DNA of 64,000 bases from NCBI GenBank assembly GCA_963556195.1, contig OY744531.1, forward strand, positions 110,069,622 through 110,133,621. The letters run 5' to 3'. This DNA is from Sepiola atlantica. Taxonomy: Eukaryota > Mollusca > Cephalopoda > Sepiida > Sepiolidae. Position 1 is the first letter of the stretch, and the number at the start of each line of letters is the position of its first letter. Position numbers and translations under genes: made by a program. The notes under the pieces are model-generated. The model saw only the letters and a program-made list of their open reading frames with translations, did not search any database and was not told the origin of the DNA. Positions 30,388-41,989 of this stretch are shown piece after piece.

Positions 30388-30494
30388 AGATTGATTGAGC
30401 TAAACATCTTTCTATTGTATTTTCTTCATTCTGGAACATTTTCAATGCTGCCTTCACGAAACCCCTCCTTTTCCATCTTTAAATCTCCTTTCAC

Positions 30495-30765
30495 TGGACA
30501 CCTTATCAACTGACATTTACCAACTGGACGGACCCCATATCTTTTTACACGCATATTCTCACTCTATATATATTTTTAATTTTGGCTTTTCCACTGACAA
30601 CTTATCTATCTATGTAATTCCTCGGATGATAAGATTTTAATCTTTGAAACTTTGACTTAAGGAAAGCATAATAAACATGTTTTTATCGAGTACACCTTTC
30701 ATTGAACAATCGAAGTTGAAATAGATTTGTCATTCGTACATGTTTATCCCTCTTCTTTCATCTAT

Positions 30766-30768
<3 letters not shown>
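30495..30768 (+). mobile_element. Family C hammerhead repeat
   Basis: Shares 'accttatcaactgacattta', 'ccaactggac', 'tttttacacgcat', 'ggcttttccactg' and 'aacatgtttt' with 50030-50300. Confidence 0.75.
30618..30664 (+). ncRNA. Hammerhead-like motif (family C), core mutated
   Basis: Helix I UUCCU/AGGAA is perfect and helix II AAGAU/AUCUU is intact. The first core is CGGAUGA (U4 to G), so cleavage is unlikely. Confidence 0.5.

Positions 30769-30822
<54 letters not shown>
30769..30822. repeat. (TA)n microsatellite
   Basis: About 27 units after the family C repeat. Confidence 0.99.
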
Positions 30823-31540
<718 letters not shown>

Positions 31541-31699
31541 TGCATGTTTAATTAGATTAGTGGGGTACGTGATATTTTATAGTTAATGCCAATTATCCTC
31601 AGTATGTGACGCTTCTCATTAAAGCAATGACTATTATGTTGTTATATCAAAATCGTGAACGAATACAAACAATAAACAAGAGTGGAAGGAGAATAAAGA
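31541..31699. other. No recognisable feature
   Basis: Short AT-rich link into the purine-rich block. Confidence 0.4.
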
Positions 31700-32205
31700 A
31701 TATAAGAAGTAGAATAAGAAGGAAGATGATGATGATGATGAGGAGGAGGAGGAGGAGGAGGGGAGGAAAGAAAAGAAGAAAAGGAAAGGGGTTAGGAGGC
31801 AGCGAATGAATAGAAGAAGAAGAAAGTAGAGGAGGAGGAGGGGGGAAGGAAAAAAAGAAAAGAGGATTAGGAGGCAGCAAATGAATAGAAGAAGAAGAAA
31901 GTAGAGGAGGAGGCAGGAGGAAAGAAAAAGAAGAAAAGAAAATGGGATTAGGAGGCAGCGAATGAATAGAAGAAGAAGAAAGTAGAGGAGGAGGCGGGAG
32001 GAAAGAAAAAGAAGAAAAGAAAATGGGATTAGGAGGCAGCGAATGAATAAAAGAAGAAAGTAGAAGATGAGGAGGAGGGGAGGAAGGAGGAAAGAAAACG
32101 AAGAAAAGGACAGGGGATTAGGAGGCAGCGAATGAATAGAAGAAGAAGAAGAAGAAGAAGAAGAAGAAGAAGAAGAAGAAGAAGAAGAAGAAGAAGAAGA
32201 AACAA
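31700..32205. repeat. Purine-rich block with ~75-80-bp tandem units and (GAA)n
   Basis: The unit 'ttaggaggcagcgaatgaat' plus 'agaagaagaaagtagagg' recurs about five times from 31793 to 32140, then becomes (GAA)n at 32139-32200. It is a minisatellite as well as a low-complexity region. Confidence 0.9.
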
Positions 32206-33299
32206 CGACACTAACAAAAAATAGACAACAAAAAGAACGAGGGGAACATGGAAGGTGATTAAATAAGACGAAAACATGAAAAAAAAAAGACAGAAAAGAA
32301 ATAAAATAAGCACAAATAAGTTTACATGATAGAAAGAAAGAATGATATCAACATAAAACGAATAGCAGGTTCGCGTTATCAGGAAATGGGGGGGTAAACA
32401 AAAAGTAGAATACATTAAAGAACAGAATTTAAGAATAAAAAAGAAAAAACAACAAAAATATGAAAGAAAGAAAACAAAACGAAGAAAATAGAAGAATATA
32501 GAGGAATTGAAAAATCTTTATATTAGTGAAAAATAAATGATAAATGAATTTTGTTCATGTATTTCAAATTTTTCCACCCAGCTGTCATTTAGAGTTTTCA
32601 AAATAAATATTATTTCTTGTTTTCTGACGCCTGAAGTAAATGAAAACGACATTTCGTTCAAATTTACTGAGTTGGGTAGTTTGCTGGCAATTTTCAAGAA
32701 CTTAAGAATTAAAGATTCGTCTGCTTGCCTGGAGATACGAAATCCAACCCAGAGTCTAGACATTCGAATTAGAATTTAATATAACTTTCAAAAGTGTAAA
32801 TATAAATAATGACATTGATCAAATACTGGCTTCGAACCCGGTTACAGGCGACAAAAAAGACACTTCTAAATATCTCGCATCACTGTTCCTAGAGATAAAG
32901 AAACCTTGTTATTGCGGGTTTTTATATGAGTGAATCGGATTGAAGAAACTGCTTGCTATGTAGGCTGCTACCGGGTTTCAGATTGTTATTTGATCATTTG
33001 AGCAATAGCAATTGGGTTGAAATATAAAGTGCAAGGAAGTAATTTGATAAAGAAATAAAGAAAGAAAGACTTAATGACAGAAATAAGAGAAATGACGAAT
33101 AAAGAAAGTGTAGTAATATTTGATCATAGGGAGTCTTAGAAATTGAATCTTCCACGTAAAATTAGATGAAGTAGTAAAGCGGAAAATTCCAATGGAAATC
33201 TATATAATAGGAATTTAAGGTGACGTGTTTAGGATGTTGTGTTACATAGAAGAAGTCTCCAGTGACACGTAGCTGATAAGCCAATAAAATATTTCTCTT
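32206..33299. other. No recognisable feature
   Basis: Purine-rich at first, then AT-rich. Two ~80-codon frames overlap on opposite strands at 32518-32779, without motifs. Confidence 0.45.
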
Positions 33300-33365
33300 G
33301 GTTTCGAACCGTGAAGGAGAATGGACGTGTTTGAGACACGTTATCCATCCCATTAATTAGGATTA
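33290..33365 (-). mobile_element. Possible tRNA-like SINE fragment
   Basis: Minus strand: 'acgtgtctcaaacacgt' makes a perfect 5-bp anticodon-like stem with a 7-nt loop, and 'cacggttcgaaacca' makes a B box or T arm. The acceptor stem and A box are unconvincing. Confidence 0.4.
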
Positions 33366-33799
33366 GTTAAGGGACACCCCATGGGTATTATATACCAGCA
33401 AAGTATACATCTATACATTAAAGGAAAAGGAAAAGAAAAAATGCCAAATAATTTAAAAACCTAAAATGAGTGTGTGCTCTTATCGTTAATAACTTTTACA
33501 GCTTCTGCTATTAAAAAGGGGGTGTTGGCTACCAAAACCAACATGATAGACGTGCATACGGCTGCAACAAAAAAAACGAGAAAAAGAAGGAGATAAATAT
33601 CACGGTGACAGATATGATGACTACTACTGCCACGGTTACATCACGACTACTACAGAGAGACGTCACAACTGATTGAGCTGACTACCTACGACGTGTCAAC
33701 AAGTCGTCGCCCACATAATGTGGTGAAGACAAATAATTGGTTTACCTAATTGCTACAGAAAGGACAATTACATCAACGATAAAAACAGAAATAAACAAG
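33366..33799. other. No recognisable feature
   Basis: Left flank of the Ty3 element. Low-similarity AT-rich DNA. Confidence 0.4.
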
Positions 33800-33804
33800 T
33801 TAAG
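33800..33804. repeat. Target site duplication TTAAG (left)
   Basis: TTAAG directly precedes the left LTR and is repeated directly after the right LTR at 38986-38990. Five base pairs is normal for Ty3-type integrases. Confidence 0.9.
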
Positions 33805-34078
33805 CGTTGTGGTTGCAAGGTTGAACAATAATTAGTGAGGAATACAATGAAGACGCAAACAACAAGGAGAATGCAATAATAAGTGTATTAAAGAAAAGGT
33901 ATAGTTACAGTATGTACAAATGAAGGTGTCGAGTCAGAGAGTCTTGGTGGGAGGACATGTACGCTCTTCGGCGTCACTTCCGGTGGCATTTAGGTAACAC
34001 ACACTAAGGCCAACCTAGGCTTGCCATTTATAGTGTAACGTTATTCGTATATGCAAATGAGTGATTGCCACCACAACA
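33805..34078 (-). repeat. 3' LTR of the Ty3 element (274 bp)
   Basis: Ends in the inverted repeat TGTTGTGGT/ACCACAACA, except that its first plus-strand base is C instead of T. Differs from the other LTR at about four positions (e.g. 'gaagacgc' vs 'gaaaacgc', 'ggtggc' vs 'ggtagc', 'gtgatt' vs 'gtggtt'). Confidence 0.95.
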
Positions 34079-34088
34079 CCCCCCTCTC
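34079..34088 (-). other. Polypurine tract
   Basis: GAGAGGGGGG on the coding strand, directly against the 3' LTR, where plus-strand DNA synthesis is primed. Confidence 0.9.
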
Positions 34089-34270
34089 AAGATTTGAAGT
34101 CACACAGATTTCAATATCTTTTTCTTTTTGGGTTTACCATCAATGGTTCATTAAATTTTCTTTTCCTACCTGATCTTCGGGGTTCAGGTGTATATTGAGG
34201 CGGTTCCAAATTAAAGGATTCGTATATGATATCTATGGTTTCCTCCTCTTCGACTGTTGTCGTATAATCA

Positions 34271-37200
34271 TCATCTTGGATATGACGTTTTTTTTATCTG
34301 ATTTAGGTGCCTTTTATGTATACTCTGTGGACTTTTAATCATATATGTACAATCACCAATGCGTTTATCCACTACTCCACATTCCCAGTAAGATGTGTTA
34401 TTCTTGTAGCACTTAAAATATACTCGATCTCCCGAGTTATATTTCTTTCTTCTCGTGTGTGTAGTGTTTCGGATAATTGCCTGTCTTGGCAACAGTTTAT
34501 CAAACACTGATTTCACCTTTCTGGCAAACATTAGATCAGCTGGTGATATGTTTGATGGTGTACTAGGATGTGGTGTGATCCTATAAACTTGCAAGAATTG
34601 TTGCAAAGCTTTTTCTGTTGGTGTTCCAATGGATTTCTTTAACGCTCGTTTTAGCGTGTCCACGAACCTTTCCGCAAGGCCGTTCGACCTTGGATGATAC
34701 GGCGGAGCCGTGATGTGCTTCACTCGGAACGTGTCGCAAAATTCCTTAAACTCTGCGGATGTGAACTGCGTTCCGTTGTCAGTGACCAGTGTGTCTGGTA
34801 CACCGAATCTTGCAAACAACTCGTGTAGGAACCCTATTGAGTTGTTCGTTGTTGGATTCCTGCAACGCATTACCTCCGGCCATTTTGTGTAACTATCCAC
34901 TACAATTAAATAATAGTTTTCTCCTACTCGACCAGCGAAGTCCATGTGGATTCTCGACCATGGTTGGTCGGTTTTCGGCCAAGGTTTGTGTACTATAGGT
35001 GGGGATTTTGCTGCTAACTGGCATCCTTTACATTTATTTATTGTTGCTGCTATGTCAGTGTCCATGTTACGCCAGTACACGTAGCTTCTCATTAACGACT
35101 TCATTCGATTTATCCCCGGATGTCCCGTATGGAAATCTCTTAACATCCTATTCTGCAATGTTTTGGGTATTACCACTCTCTCACTGTACAGTAACACATC
35201 GTTACATATGGAGAAAACTTCCTGCACCTTTGTGTCCGTTATAATTTTCTCTTTTATGTCCTTTATGTATTCGTCTTTCTCGGCTTCCCTTTTAATGTCC
35301 GACAAAGTTACGGGTAGTTCCTTAATGATGTTTGCTACCATATTTTTTACTTCAACAATTGTCCGAATTGCTGCAATGACTGATTCTTCCAGATTGTGTT
35401 TCTGTGGTATCAGTCTTGACAGTCCATCCGCATGGCAAATCTTTTTTGATGCTAGATGTTGTAGCTGGAAATCGTAATTAAGTAAGAGTGTACCCCAGCG
35501 CAGCAATCTATTTGCGGTGTATACCGGCAATCCTTTTTTTGATCCATAGATCGTGACTAACGGTTTATGGTCGGTTTCAAGTAAGAATTGTCTACCATAT
35601 AAATATCGGTGAAATTTAGTCACGGAAAAGATTATGCTCAATGCTTCTTTTTCGATTTGTGAATATGCCCTCTCGGCTGGTATCAGCGTTCTCGAAGCGT
35701 GCGCTATTGGTTTTCTAGACCCATCCGGCATAATATGTTGAATGCATGCTCCTAAGCCGTAGGAACTAGCGTCACTAGCGACGACTATTTTTAATTTTGT
35801 GTCAAAGTGCGTTAAGAATAATTCGGATGTTAGTGCGCTCTTTATTTTGTCAAAAGCGGTTTGACATTCTTGCGTCCAGTTCCAAGGTGTTTCCTTTTTA
35901 AGTAGATTATTTAAAGGGGCTCGCAAGTTATGCATTCCTTCAATAAAAGATTGATAATAATTTGCGAGTCCTAAGAAACTCTGCAAGGTTGTTACGTTAT
36001 CAGGTGCTGGCATATTTTTTATTGCCGCAGATCTGTCTGGGTCTGGACGTCGTCCATGTTTGTTTATTATGTGTCCAAGATACTTAATCTCGCTCATACA
36101 AAAGTCACATTTACTTTCTTTTACTTTAAAGCCGAATTCTTGTATTCGAGTAAATACTTGTTTCAAATGTTCCTTATGTTCTTGTAGGGATTTGCTCCTG
36201 ACAACAATGTCGTCCAGGTATGCACATGCGCACTCAATACCACTTAGCATGGTGTCCATCGCTTGCTGAAAAATGGCAGGCGCTACTTTGATGCCAAAGG
36301 GCAATCGGTTGTATTTGTACAATCCCTTATGCGTATTGATGCATAGTATTTTTGAGCAATTTTCCTCGACCGGTATTTGCAAATATGCATCGCTCAAGTC
36401 TATCTTGGAGAAGATATTACCACCATTTAACTTCGTGAATATTTCCTCTGGGCTTGGTAGAGGGTAATGGTGATCTTTTAATAGGGAGTTGACCCCGGTC
36501 GAAAAATCTGCGCACACTCTAACTTCGTCATTCTTTTTCTTTACGTATACGGTGGGGGCTGCCCACTCGCTGTGTTCTATTTTTGATAGAATTCCTGTCT
36601 GTTCCAATCTATCTAATTCTTTATTAATCTTTTCCAACCCAGCGAACGGAACGTTTCGCTTTTTTCTAAAAATTGGGCTGGCGTTTTCTTTAAGTTCAAA
36701 CGAGGCCTTGAATTTATTACAGCCACCTAAGTTAGTCGTGAATGCTTCAGAAAATAATTCTTTTAAATCGTCTTTTATATTTACTGTTGTTGGAGAAGAA
36801 CATTCTATTTTTTTACAGAATGTATTGATTGGCTTATCCCATAGTCCAAATTTCTCAATTAAATCTATTCCAAACAGATTTTCACTATTTTTCAGTACGA
36901 ATATTTTTAATTTCTTCGTAATCCCTTTTAATTTTATCAGAAGGACAACTTCTCCTTCAAATTTTATACCACCACCAGTTACCGTCCGGGCTGATTTACT
37001 CGTTTTCATCATGGTTGGTTTTTTACCCAACTTTTTCCATGTATTCAGGTTTATAATAGAAATATCGGAGCCGGAGTCGAGTTGTAACTTTATTGGTATT
37101 TTAAATATTTCCACTTTTACGTATTTTCGCCGATCTTTGTCTAATTTTGTATTTGATTTTGTTTGCTGTACTCTCTTTCTGGTGTAATCTTTATATCTGC

Positions 37201-38149
37201 AGCAATCGCTTTTGTGTCCCACCTTCTTACAAATGTAGCATTTTTTCTTTTTATAAGGACAATCTGATTCCCAATGCTTTTCTGTACATCTCTTACAGTT
37301 ATATCTAGGAAGAGGCTTGTTATATTCTGTCCTATATTTATGGTTATTAGGATTGTAATATCCCGTTCCATTTCGATTGCTTTTCTTTGTAAAGTTCTTG
37401 GTTGGTGTGTATGGTTTTCTAACTTTTCTTACATATGCCACTCCGGATTCTTCTATATTTTTTAAATCCTTTTTTAGTGTAATGGCCCTTTCACAGTCCT
37501 CTGCTAGTTTCTGGAGGGTTAAATCTTGCTCAGATTCCAGCTTAGACAACACTCGTCTGCGTATTTCTGCATTTTTCGTGGAAACTAACCCTTGTGCGAA
37601 GATTAGACATTTAAAATCTTCTACCGTTAGTTCCGCAAGCTTAAAATTATCGCAGTTTTTATTGACAACTGATGCGTATGTCAAATAATCTTGGTTGTCC
37701 ATCTTTCTTAGATTCATGCACAGCCATCTTTTATGAAAAAGAGATATATTTGGATTAAATAATTCTTTTAGTAATTTCACAACTTCCATGAACTCTAATT
37801 CCGTAGTTTTTTTAGGTAATATGTAACTTATGAATTTGCTGTGTTCTGATGTACCCAATTTCCTGAGTAAGAGGCTCACTTTCTGGCTATTTGGCCAATT
37901 TTTGCAGTCCAGTTGAAAGACATCCTCGTATCTTGTATAGTATGCTTCAAAAGTCTTTCCTTCCTCCGGCACATAATTAAATGTGTCCATACTATTAAAG
38001 ATAGTTGTATGGGAGAAATTAACACTGTCGACATTTTCTCGATTACTCTTTAGTAGTTCCAGTGTTTTAGCAAAACGTTCATTTTGTCTTTCCTCGCGGT
38101 CAGCTTGTGCCTGTAAAAATTGCATGAACATTTTTGATAAGTCTTCCAT
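34271..38149 (-). CDS. gag-pol: Gag-Pol polyprotein of a Ty3/gypsy (mag-like) retrotransposon
   Basis: One uninterrupted 1292-residue frame encodes all proteins needed for retrotransposition. In order: Gag (about 1-275); two CCHC-type knuckles (about 281-316; the first has spacing C-x2-C-x3-H-x4-C, the second the canonical C-x2-C-x4-H-x4-C); aspartic protease with LDSGSDIS (~355-362); reverse transcriptase with LPFGI, and YLDD at 644-647; RNase H beginning around SDASSYG (~789) with ETDHKPL; integrase with an HHCC zinc-binding segment (HTGHPG, ~1004, to CKGCQ) and the D, D, E triad in MDFAG (~1070), TDNGTQF (~1123) and LAERF (~1160). No chromodomain follows. Start choice: the first ATG lies right after an A18 run on the coding strand, and no earlier in-frame domain is missing. 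Gag and Pol are fused without frameshift or stop, so the Gag:Pol ratio must be set after translation, by a feature not visible here. No broken motif was noticed. Confidence 0.95.
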   Translation of the reverse strand: MEDLSKMFMQFLQAQADREERQNERFAKTLELLKSNRENVDSVNFSHTTIFNSMDTFNYVPEEGKTFEAYYTRYEDVFQLDCKNWPNSQKVSLLLRKLGTSEHSKFISYILPKKTTELEFMEVVKLLKELFNPNISLFHKRWLCMNLRKMDNQDYLTYASVVNKNCDNFKLAELTVEDFKCLIFAQGLVSTKNAEIRRRVLSKLESEQDLTLQKLAEDCERAITLKKDLKNIEESGVAYVRKVRKPYTPTKNFTKKSNRNGTGYYNPNNHKYRTEYNKPLPRYNCKRCTEKHWESDCPYKKKKCYICKKVGHKSDCCRYKDYTRKRVQQTKSNTKLDKDRRKYVKVEIFKIPIKLQLDSGSDISIINLNTWKKLGKKPTMMKTSKSARTVTGGGIKFEGEVVLLIKLKGITKKLKIFVLKNSENLFGIDLIEKFGLWDKPINTFCKKIECSSPTTVNIKDDLKELFSEAFTTNLGGCNKFKASFELKENASPIFRKKRNVPFAGLEKINKELDRLEQTGILSKIEHSEWAAPTVYVKKKNDEVRVCADFSTGVNSLLKDHHYPLPSPEEIFTKLNGGNIFSKIDLSDAYLQIPVEENCSKILCINTHKGLYKYNRLPFGIKVAPAIFQQAMDTMLSGIECACAYLDDIVVRSKSLQEHKEHLKQVFTRIQEFGFKVKESKCDFCMSEIKYLGHIINKHGRRPDPDRSAAIKNMPAPDNVTTLQSFLGLANYYQSFIEGMHNLRAPLNNLLKKETPWNWTQECQTAFDKIKSALTSELFLTHFDTKLKIVVASDASSYGLGACIQHIMPDGSRKPIAHASRTLIPAERAYSQIEKEALSIIFSVTKFHRYLYGRQFLLETDHKPLVTIYGSKKGLPVYTANRLLRWGTLLLNYDFQLQHLASKKICHADGLSRLIPQKHNLEESVIAAIRTIVEVKNMVANIIKELPVTLSDIKREAEKDEYIKDIKEKIITDTKVQEVFSICNDVLLYSERVVIPKTLQNRMLRDFHTGHPGINRMKSLMRSYVYWRNMDTDIAATINKCKGCQLAAKSPPIVHKPWPKTDQPWSRIHMDFAGRVGENYYLIVVDSYTKWPEVMRCRNPTTNNSIGFLHELFARFGVPDTLVTDNGTQFTSAEFKEFCDTFRVKHITAPPYHPRSNGLAERFVDTLKRALKKSIGTPTEKALQQFLQVYRITPHPSTPSNISPADLMFARKVKSVFDKLLPRQAIIRNTTHTRRKKYNSGDRVYFKCYKNNTSYWECGVVDKRIGDCTYMIKSPQSIHKRHLNQIKKTSYPR

Positions 38150-38167
38150 TTTTTTTTTTTTTTTTTT
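38150..38167 (-). other. A18 run directly before the gag-pol start codon
   Basis: Eighteen uninterrupted A residues on the coding strand end at the ATG. Its effect is unknown; slippage-prone and unusual as an immediate 5' leader. Confidence 0.85.
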
Positions 38168-38394
38168 CGTGACGTTTTACTGTATTATCCGTTATCCAGT
38201 GACAACTTAGAAAAAAATCCTTTCCTTGAGCTTTAATTTCTAGCTATGGTATTTCCTTTTAGTACCGCCGCCAAACAAATTATTAATTAAAAGATTCCTT
38301 TAGTTGTTGTTTTGCTAACGGGGAGCAGTAATTAGAATCCACTGGTGAACTTTTTTTTTTCGTAGGTTACTTCCTTGCTTTTCGTAATACGAGT

Positions 38395-38530
38395 CTGACC
38401 TGTCGTTTTGCGACAGAACAAAATCCGCTTTTCGTTTGCAAGTTGGTCCTTTAGTAATACAAAACAGATTTGTCGTTTAGCGACAAAAGAAAAATTCACT
38501 TTTACATTCGTTTGCAAGTCGGATTCCAAG
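38395..38530 (-). promoter_or_regulatory. Repeated hairpin in the Ty3 leader
   Basis: Two ~66-bp direct repeats each centre on a hairpin: CTGTCG/CGACAG with loop TTTTG (38400-38416) and TTTGTCG/CGACAAA with loop TTTAG (38469-38487). The stem changes C-G to T-A in a paired manner. Position between primer site and gag suggests RNA packaging or dimerisation (inference). Confidence 0.55.
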
Positions 38531-38691
38531 AAAACGGCGTAAATTGTCGATTTTACCACGTTCGAGTTTGTTTTTTTTTGTTTTTTTCACTTAAGTTGAA
38601 ACTTTTCTTTAAATCCGTTTGCTCGTCAACACTTTGCATTGTACTCTTTTTTTTTTTTAAATAGTTCTTCGTCAAACTGTTATATTTGACG

Positions 38692-38709
38692 CTTCATATC
38701 TCGTCGCCA
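38692..38709 (-). other. Primer binding site, tRNA-Ser type
   Basis: Two bases inside the 5' LTR the coding strand reads TGGCGACGAGA, complementary to a CUCGUCGCCA 3' end as in many animal tRNA-Ser; the match then fades. mag-lineage elements commonly use tRNA-Ser. Confidence 0.7.
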
Positions 38710-38711
38710 AC

Positions 38712-38985
38712 TGTTGTGGTTGCAAGGTTGAACAATAATTAGTGAGGAATACAATGAAAACGCAAACAACAAGGAGAATGCAATAATAAGTGTATTAAAG
38801 AAAAGGTATAGTTACAGTATGTACAAATGAAGGTGTCGAGTCAGAGAGTCTTGGTGGGAGGACATGTACGCTCTTCGGCGTCACTTCCGGTAGCATTTAG
38901 GTAACACACACTAAGGCCAACCTAGGCTTGCCATTTATAGTGTAACGTTATTCGTATATGCAAATGAGTGGTTGCCACCACAACA
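38712..38985 (-). repeat. 5' LTR of the Ty3 element (274 bp)
   Basis: Has perfect TGTTGTGG...CCACAACA termini. Transcription should start inside it and run leftwards; no TATA box is obvious. Confidence 0.95.
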
Positions 38986-38990
38986 TTAAG
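38986..38990. repeat. Target site duplication TTAAG (right)
   Basis: Matches 33800-33804. Confidence 0.9.
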
Positions 38991-40464
38991 AATAAATGTA
39001 AATGGCTGCAGTGGGGTGCTGTAGCGTTATAAGATAGGGCCAACACGAAAAATAAAGATAACTATTTTAAATACGATAATGATAATGGGGGAATAGGAAT
39101 TTGAAACTATGTACTTGATTATAAAGTCCTGACACAAATAACTTCAGAATGAAATTATTTAACTCAAAATATAGGGCAAATGTTTAACGGAATTTGCTGA
39201 TCGACAAAAAGAATTAGGTTAGAGAGAAATTGACAAAACAATATATTGTCAGTGTCTGCAAAAGTTTAAGGGATGTAAGGACAAAGATAAGAACATGTTT
39301 ATACAGGAAAGAAATAGATACCCAGTTAGACAGGGAGTTAGATAAAGAGTTAGTTTTTTGTCACAGGTCGAGACAAACCAATCAACGAATTAAGCGACCG
39401 AAGTATTACAGAAAAGAACATTATACGAACGATAAAAACAAATACATAAATAAATGACAACTTTTTCCATGTTAAGAGCAAGTTAATAAAGAAAGCTTTA
39501 GGTTTATAGTGGGGTATAGTATGAGTGAATCTGGCTACATCAATATATTAAACTGCTATATGCCTGATAATTATGGGTTTTTCCATCGCCTGCTACTGGT
39601 TTGCAAGCTAGTATTCGATCAATATCAGTTGATATCTAAACTATCTAATATCTAAACTATAATTCCTGAATCTATTATTTTATTTCTTATATTTATACTT
39701 ATCAAACTTATATTAGCGTCTTCTTTTATTGTCTATGCTTTGGGTTCGAACACAAAAAGTGCATTTTTTATTCGTACGAGAATCGCGATAATTCCTACTT
39801 TCTCCTGTTGGATAATATTAATCAAACAGTTCGAATGCGGTTATAGGCACCAGCTACCAAATATATATTTAAATAAGTAGTAATCAGGAAAGCGTCTGAA
39901 AAAAAAAACGAGAGTCTTCTAAGTTTTTCTTATTCTTAAGTGTTCACTTTATTACATGTAAAAGAGGTCGTGTCATATAATACGACGTCACAGTCACACG
40001 TGCTCTCTGATTACCGTAGGTTAATCTCTCCTTGCGATATAACATAAGTACGGACGTGTTGGTAGAGGCAATAGGTGGATATTTTTACCAGCCTGACTAC
40101 AACGCATCTCTATTTTCTGCAAATACACATTGTTACTGTCTTGTGAAGCTGAACTTCGGCTTCTAAGAAAAAAATGGTCTTCTGGTGTTGTTTTCCCTCT
40201 TTTTTATCTGTTTTTTCTGTTGCCGTGTTTCATCAGTATCTGTAGATTCTTTGATTGATCGATTCTAGCCAAGTGTCTTCGCACTTGAAGGGTGATGGAG
40301 ACCGCAGATTGGTTTTAAAGGCCACCTACGCGGTTAGCGAAAGAGAACAGGTGTGAAGTAAGAGAGTACAGGAAGTCCGAAAAACCAAATTAGTAAAAGG
40401 GGTAGACGGGAGAGGAACAAATAGTAAATTGTAAACAAAGTGCGGGAGTAAGAATATAAAGGGA
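38991..40464. other. No recognisable feature
   Basis: AT-rich sequence between the Ty3 element and a GAA tract. Frames up to 75 codons without motifs. Confidence 0.45.
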
Positions 40465-40467
40465 ATG

Positions 40468-40545
40468 GAAGAAGAAGAAGAAGAAGAAGAAGAAGAAGAA
40501 GAAGAAGAAGAAGAAGAAGAAGAAGAAGAAGAAGAAGAAGAAGAA
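40468..40545. repeat. (GAA)n microsatellite
   Basis: About 26 GAA triplets. Poly-Glu, poly-Ser and poly-Leu frames over it are not genes. Confidence 0.98.
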
Positions 40546-40744
40546 ATTGGGGTAAGAAAAAAGGCAAGACTATTAAGAGGGAGTGGGCGAATGAATAGGA
40601 GAGAGGGTAAAGAAGAACAAGAACAACAACGAAAAAAACAACGAAAACAACAACAACAACAAAGATAACAAGTATGGAAAATAAAATAGCAAGAAAACAA
40701 CAAAAGCACAAAAAAAGGAAATTATACAATTTAAAATGTAAAGA

Positions 40745-41853
40745 TGATATAATAAAGATATAATACAAATTAACGATATCAACATGATACAAATAAACGA
40801 TATCAACATAATACAAAAAGAACGATATCAAGATAATACAAATCAATGATATCAAGATGATACAAATAAACGATTTTGAGATGATACAAATAAACGATAT
40901 TAACATAATATAAATAAACGATGTTACTTTAATACAAATAAGCGATATCAACATAATACACAAGAATGATATCAACATGATACAAATAAACGATATTTAC
41001 ATAAATTAATAATCGATATCAACATAGTACAAATAAACGATATTAACATAATACAAATAAACAATATCAACATAATACAAATAAACGATATCAACATAAT
41101 ACAAGTAAACGATATTTACATAATACAAATACACAATATTAACATTATACAAGTAAACGATATCAACATAATACAAATAAACGATATCAACATAATACAA
41201 ATAAACGATATCAACATGATACAAATAAACGATATCAACATAATACAAATAAACGATATCAACATAATACAAATAAACGATATCAACACGATACAAATGA
41301 ACGATATCAACATAATACAAGTAAACGATATTTACATAATACAAATACACAATATTAACATTATACAAGTAAACGATATCAACATAATACAAATAAACGA
41401 TATCAACATAATACAAATAAACGATATTAAAATAATACAAGTAAACGATATTAACATAATATAAATAAACAATATCAACATGATACAAATAAACGATATC
41501 AACCTGATACAAATAAACGATATCAACACGATACAAATAAACAATATCAACATAATATAAATAAACGATATCATCATGATACAAATAAACGATATTAACA
41601 TAATACAAATAAACGATATCAACATAATATAAATAAACAATATCAACACGATACAAATAAACGATATCAACATGATACAAATAAACGATATAAACCTGAT
41701 ACAAATACACGATATTAACATAATACAAATAAACGATATCAACATGAGACAAATAAACGATATTAACATAATATAAATAAACGATATCAATATAATAAAA
41801 ATAAACGATATCAACATGATACAAATAAACGATATCAACCTGATACAAATATC
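40745..41853. repeat. 24-bp minisatellite, about 46 copies
   Basis: Unit 'acaaataaacgatatcaaca' plus 'taat', with the EcoRV-like GATATC core in most copies. Because 24 is divisible by three and units rarely contain stops on the minus strand, open frames of 280 and 168 codons arise, reading as repeats of eight residues (YLYYVDIV). Confidence 0.97.
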
Positions 41854-41989
41854 ACGTTCGCGTAATAAACGGGCAATAAGTAAGAATTAGAAACTAGGGT
41901 ACCTGAAAGAACAGAAGAAAAGAAAGGAAAAACAGAAAAAAATAGAAAGGAAATTACTTCACACTTGACGGAATCTCATACTTGTATAA
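41854..41989. other. No recognisable feature
   Basis: Short purine-rich link between the minisatellite and a LINE fossil. Confidence 0.4.

Larger units (their letters stand above)
33805..38985 (-). mobile_element. Complete Ty3/gypsy LTR retrotransposon, mag-like
   Basis: A 5.18-kb element transcribed from right to left: 5' LTR 38712-38985, primer site at ~38700-38709, ~560-nt leader, one gag-pol frame 38149-34271, polypurine tract 34079-34088, 3' LTR 33805-34078, flanked by TTAAG. Fused gag-pol with two zinc knuckles and no chromodomain or env suggests the mag lineage (K02A2.6-like proteins), and the tRNA-Ser-type primer site is consistent with that. LTRs differ at about four of 274 positions and the frame is intact, so insertion was recent and the copy may be functional. 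Confidence 0.95.

Noticed and set aside
36489..37187. 232-codon plus-strand frame
   Set aside because: Antisense shadow of the Ty3 gag-pol frame.
41006..41848. 280-codon frame of repeated YLYYVDIV
   Set aside because: It is produced by the 24-bp minisatellite; other frames over it are equally repetitive, and no start context or domain is present.
40745..41853. CRISPR array
   Set aside because: Units are 24 bp with no unique spacers, and the context is an animal genome.
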